Shown here: positions 22,385 through 34,700 of the stretch, piece by piece | How the letters are laid out: each line of letters begins with the position of its first letter | How positions within the stretch are numbered: the stretch's first letter is position 1 | NCBI GenBank assembly: GCA_015680685.1 | Contig: MNCI01002869.1 | Span: 408,526-472,525, forward strand | Direction: 5' to 3' | Source of the DNA: Gnetum montanum | Taxonomy: Eukaryota; Streptophyta; Gnetopsida; Gnetales; Gnetaceae | Length of the DNA stretch: 64,000 nucleotides | Position numbers and translations under genes: made by a program | The notes under the pieces: model-generated | What the model was told of the DNA's origin: nothing | Databases searched by the model: none | What the model saw: only the letters and a program-made list of their open reading frames with translations

Positions 22385-22800
22385 ATATAAATAATAGTGC
22401 ATGTTTTATGTATTTTGATGTGTGTTGGATGGTGGAGACAAATGTTGTGAGCTCCAACCATGCCATGTGTATGTAGTATGAGTGTGTTTGTATTGGATGG
22501 TAGAGTCAAAATATGTGTGTGAGTGATATATAAATCATAGTGCATGTTTTATGTATTTTGATGTGTGTTGGATGGTGGAGACAAATGTTGTGAGCTCCAA
22601 CCATGTCATGTGTGTGTAGTATGAGTGTGTTTGTATTGGATGGTAGATTCAAAATATGTGTGTGAGTGATATATAAATCATAGTGCATGTTTTATGTATT
22701 TTGATGTGTGTTGGATGGTGGAGACAAATGTTGTGAGCTCCAACCATGTCATGTGTATGTAGTATGAGTGTGTTTGTATTGGATGGTAGAGTCAAAATAT
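22382..22800 (+). repeat. 143-bp tandem repeat, three copies, in element L
   Basis: Units run about 22382-22522, 22523-22665 and 22666-22800 (last one incomplete). The anchor ATGTTTTATGTATTTTGATG starts at 22401, 22544 and 22687, exactly 143 apart. Copies differ by only a few bases, far less than the two LTRs differ from each other. Tandem arrays just upstream of the 3' LTR are a known feature of plant LTR retrotransposon 3' UTRs and a proposed source of satellites. Confidence 0.95.
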
Positions 22801-23078
22801 TGTGAGCTCTAACCACTCTATGTGCGTTGTCATTTTTTTATTTTTGTGTGTTGTTGGCCTATGTGAGGGTGCATTTGCTATACCAAGTATAAGAGCCTCT
22901 TATGTGAAAGTCAAGAGTCTTATTAAGAGGAAGGACACTAATAAGGACATCACTTTGACTATATATCATCCCTCAAATGATGGTGTGTCTTTCTTTGAGT
23001 TTTGGCATGTTTTGGATGTGTTTGGGCATGTTTTGATGAGTTTGAGGTGTTCTGGGGCCCATGGGGCCTTATTTGGAG

Positions 23079-23820
23079 GTGTTTAGGTATCCCAAGCTTT
23101 TAAAAGGACATCCTTTTTGGTAGCTTAAGCAGGATATATGTCTACTCTCCAAAATAGATGTCTACTTTGTAGGATAGACATCTATCCTTCAACAGGTAGA
23201 CATTTGAAGAATAGACATCTACTCCAACAAGTAAACATCTACTCTACAACTTTTGGTCTCAAGAAAGATGTTTTCCCTAGGCTAAAGATATCTTCTCTAC
23301 AACTATTCCACATTCAAGAAAGATATCTTTGCTTTTTAAAGATGTCTTCCAGGCCAGATTCCAATGGACATATTTTTGTAAATTGAATGCAAGGGAAGAT
23401 GAAAAGTCATCGAAAAGTGCATAAATAGGTATCAAGGCCTAAGCTTGAATAGAAGAGAGCAAGTGTGAGTGAAAGAAGAGAGTTTGAAGTTTCTTGAGGG
23501 TAAAAGAAGAAAGTGTCTTAAGAGAGGAGAGTCGAGCTCATCTTGAGCGAGGAGAGTCGAGCTCATCTTGAGCACTCTTGTTGTGAGCCATCTTAGGTCA
23601 TGGACGAGGGAGTGACAAGAAATTATTATTGAATGGCTTTGAGCCTTGTGTAAATGAGAGTAATGTAAGGATCTTGAGTATTGTTTGTCAATGGGACATT
23701 GCTTCCATTATCTTTTGTACTCCATTTCATTTGTGAAAGCAAAAAAAAAAAAAAAATGTGTTTTTTTTTTCTTTGACTTTCTTGAGGATTTTGACTTCAA
23801 TGCATGGTCAATACCAAACC
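23079..23820 (+). repeat. 3' LTR of element L
   Basis: The start is estimated at TGTTTAGG after a purine-rich stretch (TTTGGAGG); the end is estimated from alignment to the 5' LTR. The U3 part holds repeated AGACATCTAC words (about 23135-23265). An A16 run and a T run lie at 23742-23772. The boundaries are uncertain by some tens of bases. Confidence 0.75.
23524..23573 (+). repeat. Perfect 25-bp tandem duplication in the 3' LTR of L
   Basis: GAGGAGAGTCGAGCTCATCT followed by TGAGC occurs twice in a row (23524-23548 and 23549-23573). The 5' LTR has a single, diverged copy, so the duplication arose after insertion. Confidence 0.93.
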
Positions 23821-23825
23821 ATACG

Positions 23826-25738
23826 ATGAATGCCTGCAATAACGAGCTGCAGCGACATCCTATAGGCTACTCGAAGTTAACCTTTCGAACCAAAAATGAA
23901 TTTTTGTATCAGCTATTCTCTCTTTCCCAACCTGTAAGCTCACTCTGCAAGTGATATAGTCTTAAAACCGTATATTTTCTCCGGATGTGGAGACGTTCGT
24001 GTAGGTTGAATTTGAAGGGTACATGCAGAGACAAATTTTGGAGATGATTACCACATGCCCAGATTTCAGTGCTTGGGAAGAGCAAGCAAATTCAAACTCA
24101 TGCCCAGAATAGTAAAATATGGTACTGACATGCAGTCTGCTGGTGGGTGCAGGCTGATTTACACACAGTGCAATATGTGAAATCTCGGATGTGCATAAAA
24201 CTCTTTTCGATTTGCCTCATCATAATGTCGTTGCCTGGAAACTTTTTTTATGGCTTCATATAGTAGTAAGGGCATGGGCAAAGAAGCATTAGGGCTTTTC
24301 TGTAGCTTGAATTCGACTGCAAATTTAAAACCTACGGAGCGCACTTTCTGCAGTGTTTTGACGGCGTGCCGCAAATCTGGACTTTTTGAACAGAGCAAAG
24401 GTATCCATGGATTGGTCTGGAAATTTGGCTTCAACGACAATGTTTACATTGGCAATGCTCTCATAGATTTGTATGGAAAATGAGGTTACATAATGGAAGC
24501 ACGGCATTTGTTTGATAAAATGGCCGAGCCCAATTTTGTATCGTGGACATCTATCATCACTGTCTATGCACAGAATGGTTTTGGCGTAGATGCATTTGAA
24601 ATGTTCAAAAAAATGATTAAAGAAAATGTGGGGATGGATGAATATGCTCTAAAGAGTGTCATCTCCACATTGTCCGGCCCTGAAGGATTGGAGGCAGGCA
24701 GGCAGCTGCACTGCTTTGTGATCAATGCGGGTTTTGAGGGGTCACATTCTGTGGCTGCTGGACTTGTCAATATGTATGCAAAATGTAAAAAGATGGAGGG
24801 TTCTGCTAAGAAATTTAAGGAGAATTGTGATCATCAGGACCTTGTGTCGTGCAATACATTGATGTCAGGATATTTGCAAAATGGGGATTTTGAGCAAGCT
24901 CTGTTGCAGTTTTCATTGATGATCAGATCAGGAATCAGAGCAGATGTTTACAGTTTTGCGACTGCTGTTGGTGCCTCTGCTGCCCTGGCTGTTGGTGATG
25001 TGGGGAATCAGATCCATTGTGTTGCCATCAAAACAGGGTTCTCTTTATATGTTTCTGTGCAGAACGTGCTCACAACAATGCTTGTCAAAACTGGTGACAT
25101 TGAGGGGGCTATGAAGGTGTTCAATGAAATGGGGAAAAGGAACATTATCTCATGGAATGCAGTTATTACAGTCTGTGCTCAACATGGGCATGGCAGGGAG
25201 GCTTTGGATCTTTTTGGGAAAATGATAGAAAGTGGTCTAGCGCCTGACCATGTTACCTTTGTTGGGGTTCTCTCTGCTTGCCGTCATAAGGGGCTATTAG
25301 AAGAAGGATTCATGTACTTTGAGGACATGAACAGACTCTGGGGCATCACACCCGAAATGGAGCACTATTCATGCATGGTAGACCTTCTTGGCCGAGCAGG
25401 GCACGTGGCTGAGGCAGAGGACTTCATTTCTGCAATGCCCTTGCTCGGTATGGAAAGCTTTGTTGAGTGCTTGCAGGTTCCATGATGAAATTGAAATTGG
25501 AAGAAGAGCAGCTGAAAGGCTTCTTGCATTTGAAGATCTGGATGCTGCCTGTTATGTGCTGCTAGCCAATTTCTACTTTGCATGTGGACAGGTGGAACTT
25601 GCTGCAAAGATGAGGAAATTGGAGTATAAAAGAGGGGTCAAGGAAGATCGTGGTTGCAGTTGGATTACGGTGAACAAAAGAGTTTATGCATTTTGGGTGG
25701 GATACGGATCCTCGGAACTTGAATTGGATCTTTACTAG
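23826..25738 (+). pseudogene. PLS-class PPR protein pseudogene (E-type C-terminus)
   Basis: The reading frame encodes tandem pentatricopeptide repeats: FVSWTSIITVYAQNG, LVNMYAKCKKMEGS, LVSCNTLMSGYLQNGD, IISWNAVITVCAQHGHGREALDLF, VTFVGVLSACRHKGLLEEG and MVDLLGRAGHVAEAEDFI. An E-domain ending follows (GVKEDRGCSWITVNKRVYAFWVGY); no DYW domain is seen. Such proteins are nuclear-encoded and usually act on RNA in plastids or mitochondria. Lesions are multiple stops and shifts before 24250, a frameshift near 24245, a TGA at 24481-24483 where a Cys or similar is expected in YGKCG, and a frameshift with small deletion near 25440-25450. The 5' start at 23826 (MNACNNELQ) is uncertain. Base use is richer in CpG than the surrounding elements. 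The longest intact piece is 24493-25485. Confidence 0.9.
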
Positions 25739-27588
25739 ATCAAAAGGATTAGTTTTGACAGTTGTTAAGTAATGGGTTTTCCGGCAAAATAACTTTTATA
25801 TGGGCAAAGATGCACAGAGCATGATCACCATATCATCGTTATCATGGTGCCTTCATCAATAAAGGCCAACCAGTACCATAGATGACCTAATAACTAATTA
25901 CTAAAAATATTACAAACGGTGTTCATGCAAACCTGCTTCAGAATAAACCATGGCTTTTGAAACTTTTGAATGCAATACATTGACATGTGCAAACAGTCTG
26001 GGTAAGCTCGCTGAATATACTCTTACAATGCCAGTTAAATGGGGCAGCAGAAGGTACATAGAATGCCCATTACATTGAAGATTGATATTGTTCTAACGGT
26101 TTTAAAAATATATTTTTTTAAACCTCAAAACATAGATGACATGACATGACTCCTTTTTAAAACTGTAAAATGGCTCCAAATTCATTGATGGAAATGATTA
26201 CATGTCCAAAGTTGAAATTTGAAATATTTAAATTCTGAGTATGCCTGTATACCCACACCCCCTACAACTGTTTTTTATTCAAATGGTTTCAAAAGATTAT
26301 GATATATTTCTTCTTCACTGTACAAGCTTTTCTGAGCAGTGAGTTCTATCAACAGTACTTTGAGCATTATTCCTCCGTGCATTGCATGGCCTTGGTGCTA
26401 CGACTTTAATCATGTTTATCACAGCAGTGAGAAATTGACGCTGCTATTCTCCGGTGCATGTACAGATTAATCCTCTCCTTCTACACAGTTGTAATGGCAT
26501 CTTATATGGGTTGCGTCAAAATTTCTTTGTAAATTACGATGTTATCTAATGACCAGTAGAAAATAAATGTGTTACAATGTTACAGGAGTTTTTGGCTCTA
26601 GNCTTTCCAGCACTTTTTCCAGAGATAAAAGGCAACTTCATGTCTAGGACGAGTAAAGATGTCAATCTCTGTAAGTATGTTAAGCATTTAATCAAATACA
26701 GAGATGAAAGAGTTGGTTGTTATCACTCCTTCAGGTACTTTCTGTTATTTGTTTCCTTTTCTATCTTTTCATTGCTCGTATACCCACATGTTCAGGCACA
26801 ATGTCTACAATGTTATTAGAAGGTATCGTGACCTGCAATTTACTTCATTTTTCTTTAAGAAAAAAAAACATACGTTGGATGCTCCAATTCCATTTGAAGA
26901 ACTATGTAAGCATATGAGTATTGCAGTGTCTCACAATTTTATGTTATAGGTTACCTACATGGTTTATCATTTGGTAACACAATATTTTTTATCTTAAGTG
27001 TAGCATATTTGTACTTGTCAAGAGCTACATAATTTAATGCAAGAGATCTTCTAAACCAGAATGACGTAAGAAAATAGAGGGTAAATGTTATGATAGAAAA
27101 GTCTCATGGAATTGAAGAATTTATGCATCTGCAATACCTAGGATTTTTAAGTTAGGGTTGATCAATAAATTTAAGATTATGGACTACTAATCCAATATCT
27201 ATGTCTACATCACATATCATTACATGTGCATGGATTACTTTGGATAGATTGTACTTTTAAGATGAATGAAATTTGATCATAATGATCATGAAGTGATGTA
27301 TAGAGCTAAGGAGTTTTTTGACTTCTACTTACTAATGCATGGAATTCAAGATTTATAACAAATACAAAGCCAAACAATATATGTTTCCTTATTGTATAGT
27401 ATTCATTGAACATGCTTATTGTACCTATCTATCCATGTGTTATTTGTCAAGATATTAATATCTATTTTCACAAAAGTGTGTCACAAGCATAATGACAAAC
27501 ATTAAGGCATCCCTATGAACTATTAGCTACCCAACTTCAAAAAATGAATCTAGATATTAAACTATGATAAGCTTCTCAATATTCTTCA
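25739..27588. other. Intergenic DNA 3' of the PPR pseudogene
   Basis: No convincing gene or repeat boundary is seen. It may hold the old 3' flank of the PPR gene. A single N at 26602 marks an uncertain base. Short ORFs here are AT-rich and lack recognisable motifs. Confidence 0.6.
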
Positions 27589-28375
27589 TGTTAAGAATAT
27601 TGAGTTATTAGCAACCTCATTGTGTTGCATTAAAGCTTGTTTCATGAGTCTATATGTCAAACTATGAATAATGGTTATTATAAACTAATGATGGTTGTTA
27701 GTGGTTTACTAAAACACAAGACTTATGATTGAATGGTTAAAACCTTTCCTATGGAGGTATAAAGGAGAGAAACTTAGAGTCCAAGAACTCATCATCACTC
27801 ACATTGTGATTCACAACCGTGGAAGACATTCCTCATGGTTTGGCCTCTAATGGCTAATACTCTTGGTGGTTGTTGACTACAATGGTTGTAAACTATCTTA
27901 TATGTTTCTTGAATACATTAAATATCATAGAAAATTTTTTAGTCTTAAACCATTGCCAACCATTATAAACTATAGCATATTCATGATTCAGTTTAGTATT
28001 TTATTCATTAATTCTTCAATCTCTTGTAACTAGTGATGCTCATCACTCATATATAACTTATACATGAATTTATATGTTGAACCATGGTGTTCTACTCTAA
28101 ACTGTGAGGTTATACCTATAATTGTGGAGGTTTATAATTATAGTTTTCCATTTGGTTGATCAATCTACATTGTGATGGACTCTATATTGTTTGTTCGTGT
28201 GTTATCTATACTTTTGTCCTTCCACTACATTTTCCAATATTTATAATTATAACCATGGGTATCCTATATAATATTTTTCCATTCTATGTTAATGGTTTGA
28301 CTTGTCTTGATACCATTACTTGAAATCCTTAATTAACTAAGTTCACCAGCTCCTATGGACCTCAAATTCCTAACA
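27589..28375 (+). repeat. Lone LTR with initiator-Met-type PBS
   Basis: Starts TGTTAAGAATATTGAG and ends CCTAACA, giving TGTTA/TAACA inverted ends. TATAAAGG lies at about 27758. The next bases, TGGTATCAATGTGAGG (28376-28391), resemble the common TGGTATCAGAGC primer site. This fits the 5' LTR of a Ty1/copia-like element, but no gag or pol could be read downstream, so the class is unproven. Confidence 0.6.
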
Positions 28376-29440
28376 TGGTATCAATGTGAGGTTTGTTGAT
28401 TGAGGTAAACCTTTCATGAATAACTGTGAAATTTGAACTAGTCATGGTTAATTTTGTTGCGAATTACTAAGCATGTGTTTTGAAACTTGGTAATTTAAAA
28501 AATATAAGTGCCTACTTGTAGAATGTTACTTACCTATAATTGTGTCCTTTGATTTCTTTATGCCTATTAGTAACAAGTTCATTATTTATTCATTTAGTTT
28601 ATTATTGAACTATCAATATCAAAATTAGTTAGTTACATGAATTCTTGCATTCCTTCAACATTTTGTTTGATATTATGGTTGCAATGGTAAGTAAAAGGTA
28701 TAGCATAAAATAGGTAAAACTCTTTTATAGTCTAATTCCCAAGCCAAAAAATTAAAGAAGTAAATCAATTTTTTAATCTTAAAATAATAGAAGCCACATA
28801 CAAGATTTATATTTATTTATTTATATATATCTTAACATGATTATCACTTTGTCATCCTAATAAAAAAATTTGTTAGACTATTGTTTAATAACAAGCATGT
28901 AAAAACCATGGTGAATTATAGTGATAACAGTGGTAATAACCATGGTGTAATTATGATGGTTGTGATTATCCATGGAAATACTAAATGTGTTATGGTTAAC
29001 TTGTAGCTAGACTTGATGAACTATTTATCTAATGATAATAGTTATTATTTTTTTATGTTAAGAGTTATGGTTGATCCAACTATGAGAGTTCATCTTATTA
29101 TTATGATCATACTAAAAAAGGTGAAGTTGCGGTTAAGATTCTGACAAACTAATAGTTCATTAATAAGTAAAAATAATGTGTGCTCGTGTTTATATACAAT
29201 GGTGAAACCATGGGCTAGTATGATAGAAACTATTTTGATTATTCTATCTTGATCTTTTGTCAATCTATTCATAGTTATCATCATCCATGATACCAACAAC
29301 TAAGAGGTCATAAATGAGTTATGAAAAATTACCATTAGAGTTAAAGTTAAAAGCTTTCCATGGTTAAGGTTTTCAAGTTCTTCAATGAATTGGATCATGG
29401 AGGTAAAGGTTTTGGTTAGTAAGTTGAAATTATAGTAAAG
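28376..29440. other. PBS followed by unassigned AT-rich DNA
   Basis: After the PBS of the preceding LTR I see only decayed AT-rich sequence with frequent ACCATGG and TTATGGTT words (28900-29010), similar in style to the LTR itself. No coding region is supported. Confidence 0.45.
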
Positions 29441-30584
29441 AACATTAGATCTATGAAGGTAGTTTCTCTTATGAGGTAATTATGGAGTTTAGAAGTATGA
29501 TGATAGAGCATGAGTCCCTTAATGCAACCTTGGGAAAATAATATTCTCTACTACACAGATACCTAGGCCATGGATTCTTTCAAAAAAAAAAAACATTTAA
29601 TGCACATCATATATGAACTCAAAAATAAATTGAAAGAGACCCTTAGGATCTATGCCCAAGGAAGATTATTAAATATGAAAGCTATATGAAATTCAAAGGC
29701 TCATTGATTAAGTAGCAAAAGAGGAAGAATAGTTAAAGTAAAGAAAAAAGAAAAATTATAGAGCACAATAAAGATCCATCTATCCATGTGAAAAGGTGGT
29801 TCATATCTATGAATAACAAGACAAAACATTATTAGAAGAGGTGGTGCATTAGAAAATATTGCCAATCCAAAATTTTATTACTGAAATTTTAGATTAGATT
29901 AATAAAATATGGGATTCTATTAATGAGAAGTTCCAAATAGCTTTAAAGATAATAGAGTAGAAAATAGTATAGATACAAGCCAAGGACAAAGATATAAAAG
30001 AAGAGGAACAATAGAAGGGATTAATATCAATATAAAGAAAAATTAGTTGCAATTAAGAAGGTTAAGGACTCTAATTCTAATGAAGATGGTTGTAACATTT
30101 TTCAATATGAACATCCAAAGGGTTGTTACCTACTTATGTCACATGTTCATGAGCCTAGTGTTTATGCTTTGAATATGAAATTTATTAAAAGATAGATACT
30201 CAAGATGTTTCCTTATTCACAAGGAAACTATCAACAATCCTACCACCAATAATACTACCATCCCAATAAGGCTTTACCACAACCTTACTAGTATTCCTAA
30301 CTTTAGTGAAAAAACCCACAGTCATGGGGAATGCAAACGCTAAGATAGAAATACCCTTACAAGAAAATGGATCCCTATGGATATTATGTTTGAAGAATGT
30401 GTCTCCAAATGGTTTCATCATCCATGATCCTTCTTACCACTACTAGTCTCTAGAATTTCATAGACATACCATTCCATGGATCAAGTCTTCATCCTACATT
30501 CCTCATCCTTACCAACACTCTCAACCTCATGCTCCTAATGCCTTGCCACATGATCCATCAATGTAACATGAAATCCCTCCATAG
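29441..30584 (+). pseudogene. Element C1 gag fragment
   Basis: Recognised blocks are YSLLHRYLGHGF (about 29545), KETLRIYAQGRLLNMK (about 29630; compare LGTYAQGRLSELR in D), GCNIFQYEHPKGCYLLMSH (about 30090), and a C-terminal SM*HEIPP ending at 30584 that matches SMQGEIPP of C3. The N-terminal third of gag is missing. Stops and shifts occur throughout. This is the particle-forming protein of the element, non-functional here. Confidence 0.75.
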
Positions 30585-32340
30585 TCATAAAAAAGAAATG
30601 TCACATGGTTTGTAAACTTATAGGTGGATGATATTTCAAGTGGTTTTAAATGCAAGTCTCTAAAACATTCTTTCTTCCCTCCTACTAGTTCACCTACACT
30701 TTCATAAGCATCCATGGCTGTGGATCCCACATCAAAAGCTTCCAAGATCTCTTAAAGATCATCTTTAAATCAAAATAATAACATTCAAAATATTTTTTTA
30801 GCCCATGTTATAACTGATTATAGAAAAAAAAGTAACATTTCTAGGAAACAATTTGATCCTAGAAGTTCCCTCATTTATTTGTGGATCATAAAGAATGCAC
30901 CATGTAAATTTCATCTTTCATGAAATGTAGAAGGCCTAAAATCTACTCTACTAAAGAAGTGAAATGTCAAAATAGAGCTTGCAAATTAATCCATCATTAT
31001 TTTCTTAGGATTAGTAGAAGAAATTATTACCACCATTAGTGGGTGGTCATATCCTACCAATTTTCTTATCATTTATGTTGAAAACTACAATGGAAAGTTT
31101 TCCATCAGCATGGGAAAATCTTGGTTAAGCTTGATTGATTTCAAGATAGAAGTTAGAAACTTCACAATTTTCAAGAAAAATAATCATCAAGTCATTGGGA
31201 AGAAGCACATTCCATGTACACATATAGTAACACAGGGTGCAATTGGATGCAAAAAATCTAGGCAATTAGATAAAGAACCATCGTAGCATGTAGATCATAT
31301 GAAGAATTAGTGAGTATGTATATGTATCTATAAAACTTAAGGCATTATAAAAATCTCTTGACTATGTATTTTTAAAAAATTGTGAACTAGTAATTGTGAA
31401 CATCAAGCTCACATAGAAGTAAAAATAGAAGTTACTAGAGGTCATTAATAACTAGCCAATAGCCCCTTTCATGGCCATATGATGAGAAAATAAGATAGAT
31501 CTCTTCATATGCTAGCATAGAACTTACATAGAGATGACCATCAAACTTAAGTGATCCTCACAACATAGGTTGAATTCCAAATTGAAGTAGGTTATCAAGA
31601 AAGAAATTGAAAAGCTTCTAAAAGTAGGATTTATCTACCTTGTAGCAAGAAATGAGTAGGTGAGTTCATTTGTGATTTTTTCAAAGAAAGAAAACTAGTG
31701 AAGGATCCATATCAATTTCTAACTATTGAACATGATAAATTTTAATTACCTTTTTCTATTCTCATTTGTTAACCAACTATTGGATACCATTGCAAGCCCT
31801 AAGTATTATAGCTTCTTGGATAACTATAGTAGCTATAATTAGATTCATATAGCCTTAAAAGACTAGGAAAAGACCACATTCATAACTCCCTAAGGAATTT
31901 TTTATTTTGAGAAAATGTCTTTTAACCTATGTAATGCTTCTACAACATTTCCATGCTTAGTCCTTAGTATCTTCTACAACATTCTCCATCTATGGCTTTG
32001 ATTTTCAATATGCCCTAGAATATTTGGAATAGGTAATTAATATCAAGATCAACTAGTTTAAACCATCTAATGGTTTAGGACGACATAGTCTTGGACATTA
32101 GGCATAAAAAAAGGATATAGATGTAAATCCTAAAAGGATTTAAGTGACCAAGAAAATCATGTAGATGTCATAAATAGTTAAGGATGTTAAACCTTTTCTT
32201 TGATACACTAACTACTATAGGCACTTCATTGAAAAATTTTTGAAGATAGTCAAATGACTGGTGAAATTAACCAAAAAGGAATACTTTCATTGAATAGCTC
32301 CAACATCATACATTTGATACTTTTCACAACATCATGAAAA
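30585..32340 (+). pseudogene. Element C1 pol fragment: protease and RT
   Basis: The protease block is near 31010-31260 (EEIITTISGWSYPTNFLI, NYNGKFSISMGKSWLSLID). The RT block is near 31590-32000, with KKEIEKLLKVGFIYL, YYSFLDNYSSYN and a PFGLCNA-like stretch, then YYRHFIEKF and LVKLTKKEYF near 32215-32290. RNase H and integrase are absent. Heavily mutated; the catalytic YxDD cannot be identified with confidence. Confidence 0.72.
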
Positions 32341-32543
32341 CTTTTAATTTTAAATTTCAAGACATAATTCTCTTTCACCTCTTAAGAGTACTCCCTTGAC
32401 AACCAATGCATCTTGTAGGGTATAGATGAGGAAATTTTACTAAACCCAATCTAGTAACTTCCTTAGAAGAAATAATATTTTCTTAGGCTCCACCATCAAT
32501 TAAAACATGAAGTCATTCCATACTTGGTAAGCATCTAGCCTAG

Positions 32544-33460
32544 TATAGGAACATGTATTTCAATTCCCTTGTTTTGATTTAAAGGTGTATTTTGTAGGTT
32601 TTAGGCTTGAAGAATACATCATGGAAAGCTAGAAGATATCTTGGTTGAGACATGGAGATGATAGAAGACATCTAGAAGTTAGAGGATATGTCTTACTAAA
32701 GTGCTAAAGACTATAGAAAGAGGTCTTGTCTAGGAATAAGATGTCTTGAAGAAACAAATCCTTGAATAAGAAGACGTCTTGGGCAATATGTTTTTCCATG
32801 TGAGGAGATGTCTTCGGTCTAAATTAGATCTCCTAGAAATAGAGGACATTGTTCCTGAGAGTTGAATTGGCACAGAAGAAATCTTCCTAAGGTTAGAGAC
32901 AATTTGTATGGTTGGGAAGACATCTATCCCAATTTAGAAAAAAATTAAAAAAATATGGAAAATGATGCAAACAACTTAGTAGAAGGTGAGAAGACTTTAA
33001 GAACATCTAAAGAACCTCAAGTTGATTTGACGAAAGATTTTTGTGTTTCTTGTCTTCTAGCTATTCATAAATATTGATGCAATTCTCCATTGTTGAAAAA
33101 CACCTAGACCATTAGTAAGAGAAGAGCTTGTGAAAGAAGAGAACTTATGCAAGAAAATTGAGTGAGAGGCAAGGCAGAACACTTGAGAGAGGTTAAAAGA
33201 ATCTCTTATAAGTGTCTTGTCTTGAGCTTTGGCTCCATAGTAAGAAATTGAGAATTAATAGGGGATAAATTTGGCCTCTAAGATACTCGGAAGAGTTGTG
33301 TGTTGAGCTATGTTCCTTATATTTAATGTATTTTCTCTAAATTTTTAGATTTTTCTTAATATAATGGATTCTTTCTCTATTTCATTATGTTGTTCTTATT
33401 TTCTAAGCTAGATCTTCTTGGGATCATATTGGGACCTATTGAGCTAGCACCCCAATTCTA
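32544..33460 (+). repeat. 5' LTR of element R
   Basis: Starts TATAGGAACATG, the counterpart of TGTAGGAACATC at the 3' LTR start, so the initial TG has mutated. U3 has many AGATGTCTT/AAGACATCT words. A TATA-like CATAAATATTG lies near 33066. The exact 3' end is not certain but must precede the PBS. Confidence 0.78.
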
Positions 33461-33463
33461 GAA

Positions 33464-33480
33464 TGGTGTCAAATTTAAGG
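33464..33480 (+). promoter_or_regulatory. Element R primer-binding site
   Basis: TGGTGTCAAATTTAAGG resembles TGGTATCAGAGC(T)TAGG, the initiator tRNA-Met type site, with substitutions. Confidence 0.6.
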
Positions 33481-33599
33481 TTTGGAGGAATTCAGAAATT
33501 TTCCTTTGGTTGGGAGGGATTCACACTTGATAGGCTTCTAATAAGAAGACTAATCAAGATCTTGGAAAAGAAAATGAAAAGCACAAAAACTTCTTTAAG

Positions 33600-34700
33600 G
33601 CTTTTGTGGTTGAAATGCAAGAAATTCTTCCCAAGGTAAGGACTATCAAACACCAATATTTTGAAGAAACTTCAAGAAGAAGTGAAGAGGAGATTGAAGA
33701 TGAGAATTATTTTGAAACCCTACAAGGATATAGAGGAAGAAATGATCAAATAATTCTAAGGAGAAAAGGGACTAGAACTCAAAGATATGATCCAAGATTT
33801 ACTTTTCAAAATAATAAGAAAAATAATGATGAAAGGTTTGTAAAGATGTTAAGAAGTGCTTTAATAACTCCTCATGTGGATATTATCATATTTAAAGGTG
33901 TTAAAGATACATATTTACTTGTTTCTTTGCTTAGGGTGGTGAATTAGTATTTTCTTGTTGAGAAACTTTCTATTGAAAGAATGATTCATGTTGTTGATAG
34001 AAAACTTGAGGGATTGGAAGCTAAATGATGGGACAAGGAATGTCTCAAATACCTTGAAGAATATGGAAGACCCATTGAGAATTGGAAACTCATGGAATTC
34101 ATTCTTAAGAAAAATTTTAAGAAGACATCCTTCCATCATGAAGCCATTAAGAAGCTGAAATTTCTTAGATAAGGAAATCAAGAGGTAAAATATTTTTATG
34201 TTGAATTTTTTAAAGCCTTGGAAATGGAAGAGATTCATTGGAATTAGAATGAACAAGCTTATAAATTCATTAGTGGATCAAGGATGCAATATTAGCAAGA
34301 ATTAGAATTCTATGAGCTTGATACTCTTGATGAAGCCTATGATCTTACTCTAAAGGCTAAAATAAACATCAGAAAGTTTGGCTTAAAGAAGAACAAAGAT
34401 CACAAGAAAAGGAATGAGAAGGACATAGATCATAAGTCAAGAAAATTATCTAAGGAGGATGATGAAGATGAGCCAAAGAAGAAGGAAAGGGAATCTATTT
34501 CTCCTAGGAGGGGAAGAAGAAGGGAACAGTCTCCAAGAGATAAAGAACGTGGAAATGATATATGTTATAATTGTGGTGAATTAGGTCATAAATAATGGGA
34601 ATGCACAAAGATAAAGAAGAATTCCTTTAAGAGTAAGGAAATTCAAAATATGCAAAAGATGAACCTAAATCTTCAAAGAAGGTATGTGAACATGAACCTT
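33600..34700 (+). pseudogene. Element R gag with CCHC zinc knuckle
   Basis: The frame at 33606-33947 includes TPHVDIIIFKGVKD, typical of the start of the plant gypsy capsid region. It continues out of frame through RMIHVVDRKLEGLEAK, CLKYLEEYGRPIENWKLM and DEAYDLTLKAKINIRKFG. A Lys/Arg/Ser-rich stretch leads to a zinc knuckle at 34563-34604 (CYNCGELGHK*WEC, CX2CX4HX4C with a TAA at 34593). The knuckle binds element RNA during packaging. Stops and frameshifts make this a pseudogene. Confidence 0.85.

Larger units (their letters stand above)
19812..23820 (+). mobile_element. Element L: non-autonomous LTR retrotransposon (LARD-like)
   Basis: Two direct repeats (about 19812-20378 and 23079-23820) flank an interior with an initiator-Met-type PBS but no recognisable RT, RNase H or integrase. 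This is the layout of large retrotransposon derivatives. The interior carries broken ORFs and a 143-bp tandem array before the 3' LTR. The left end of the 5' LTR is missing where element B begins, so B probably inserted into it. The 3' LTR ends a few bases before the PPR pseudogene. Confidence 0.8.
29441..32340 (+). mobile_element. Element C1: Athila-like fragment, gag to RT
   Basis: Truncated at both ends, with no LTR. Gag, protease and RT blocks occur in order and match B, C3 and D. The left end meets unassigned DNA and the right end fades near 32340. About 200 bases of unrecognised sequence then separate it from element R. Confidence 0.75.

Noticed and set aside
22351-22688. Two similar - strand ORFs of about 60 codons (His/Thr-rich) that might look like a duplicated small gene.
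   Set aside because: They are readings of the 143-bp tandem repeat and TG microsatellite.
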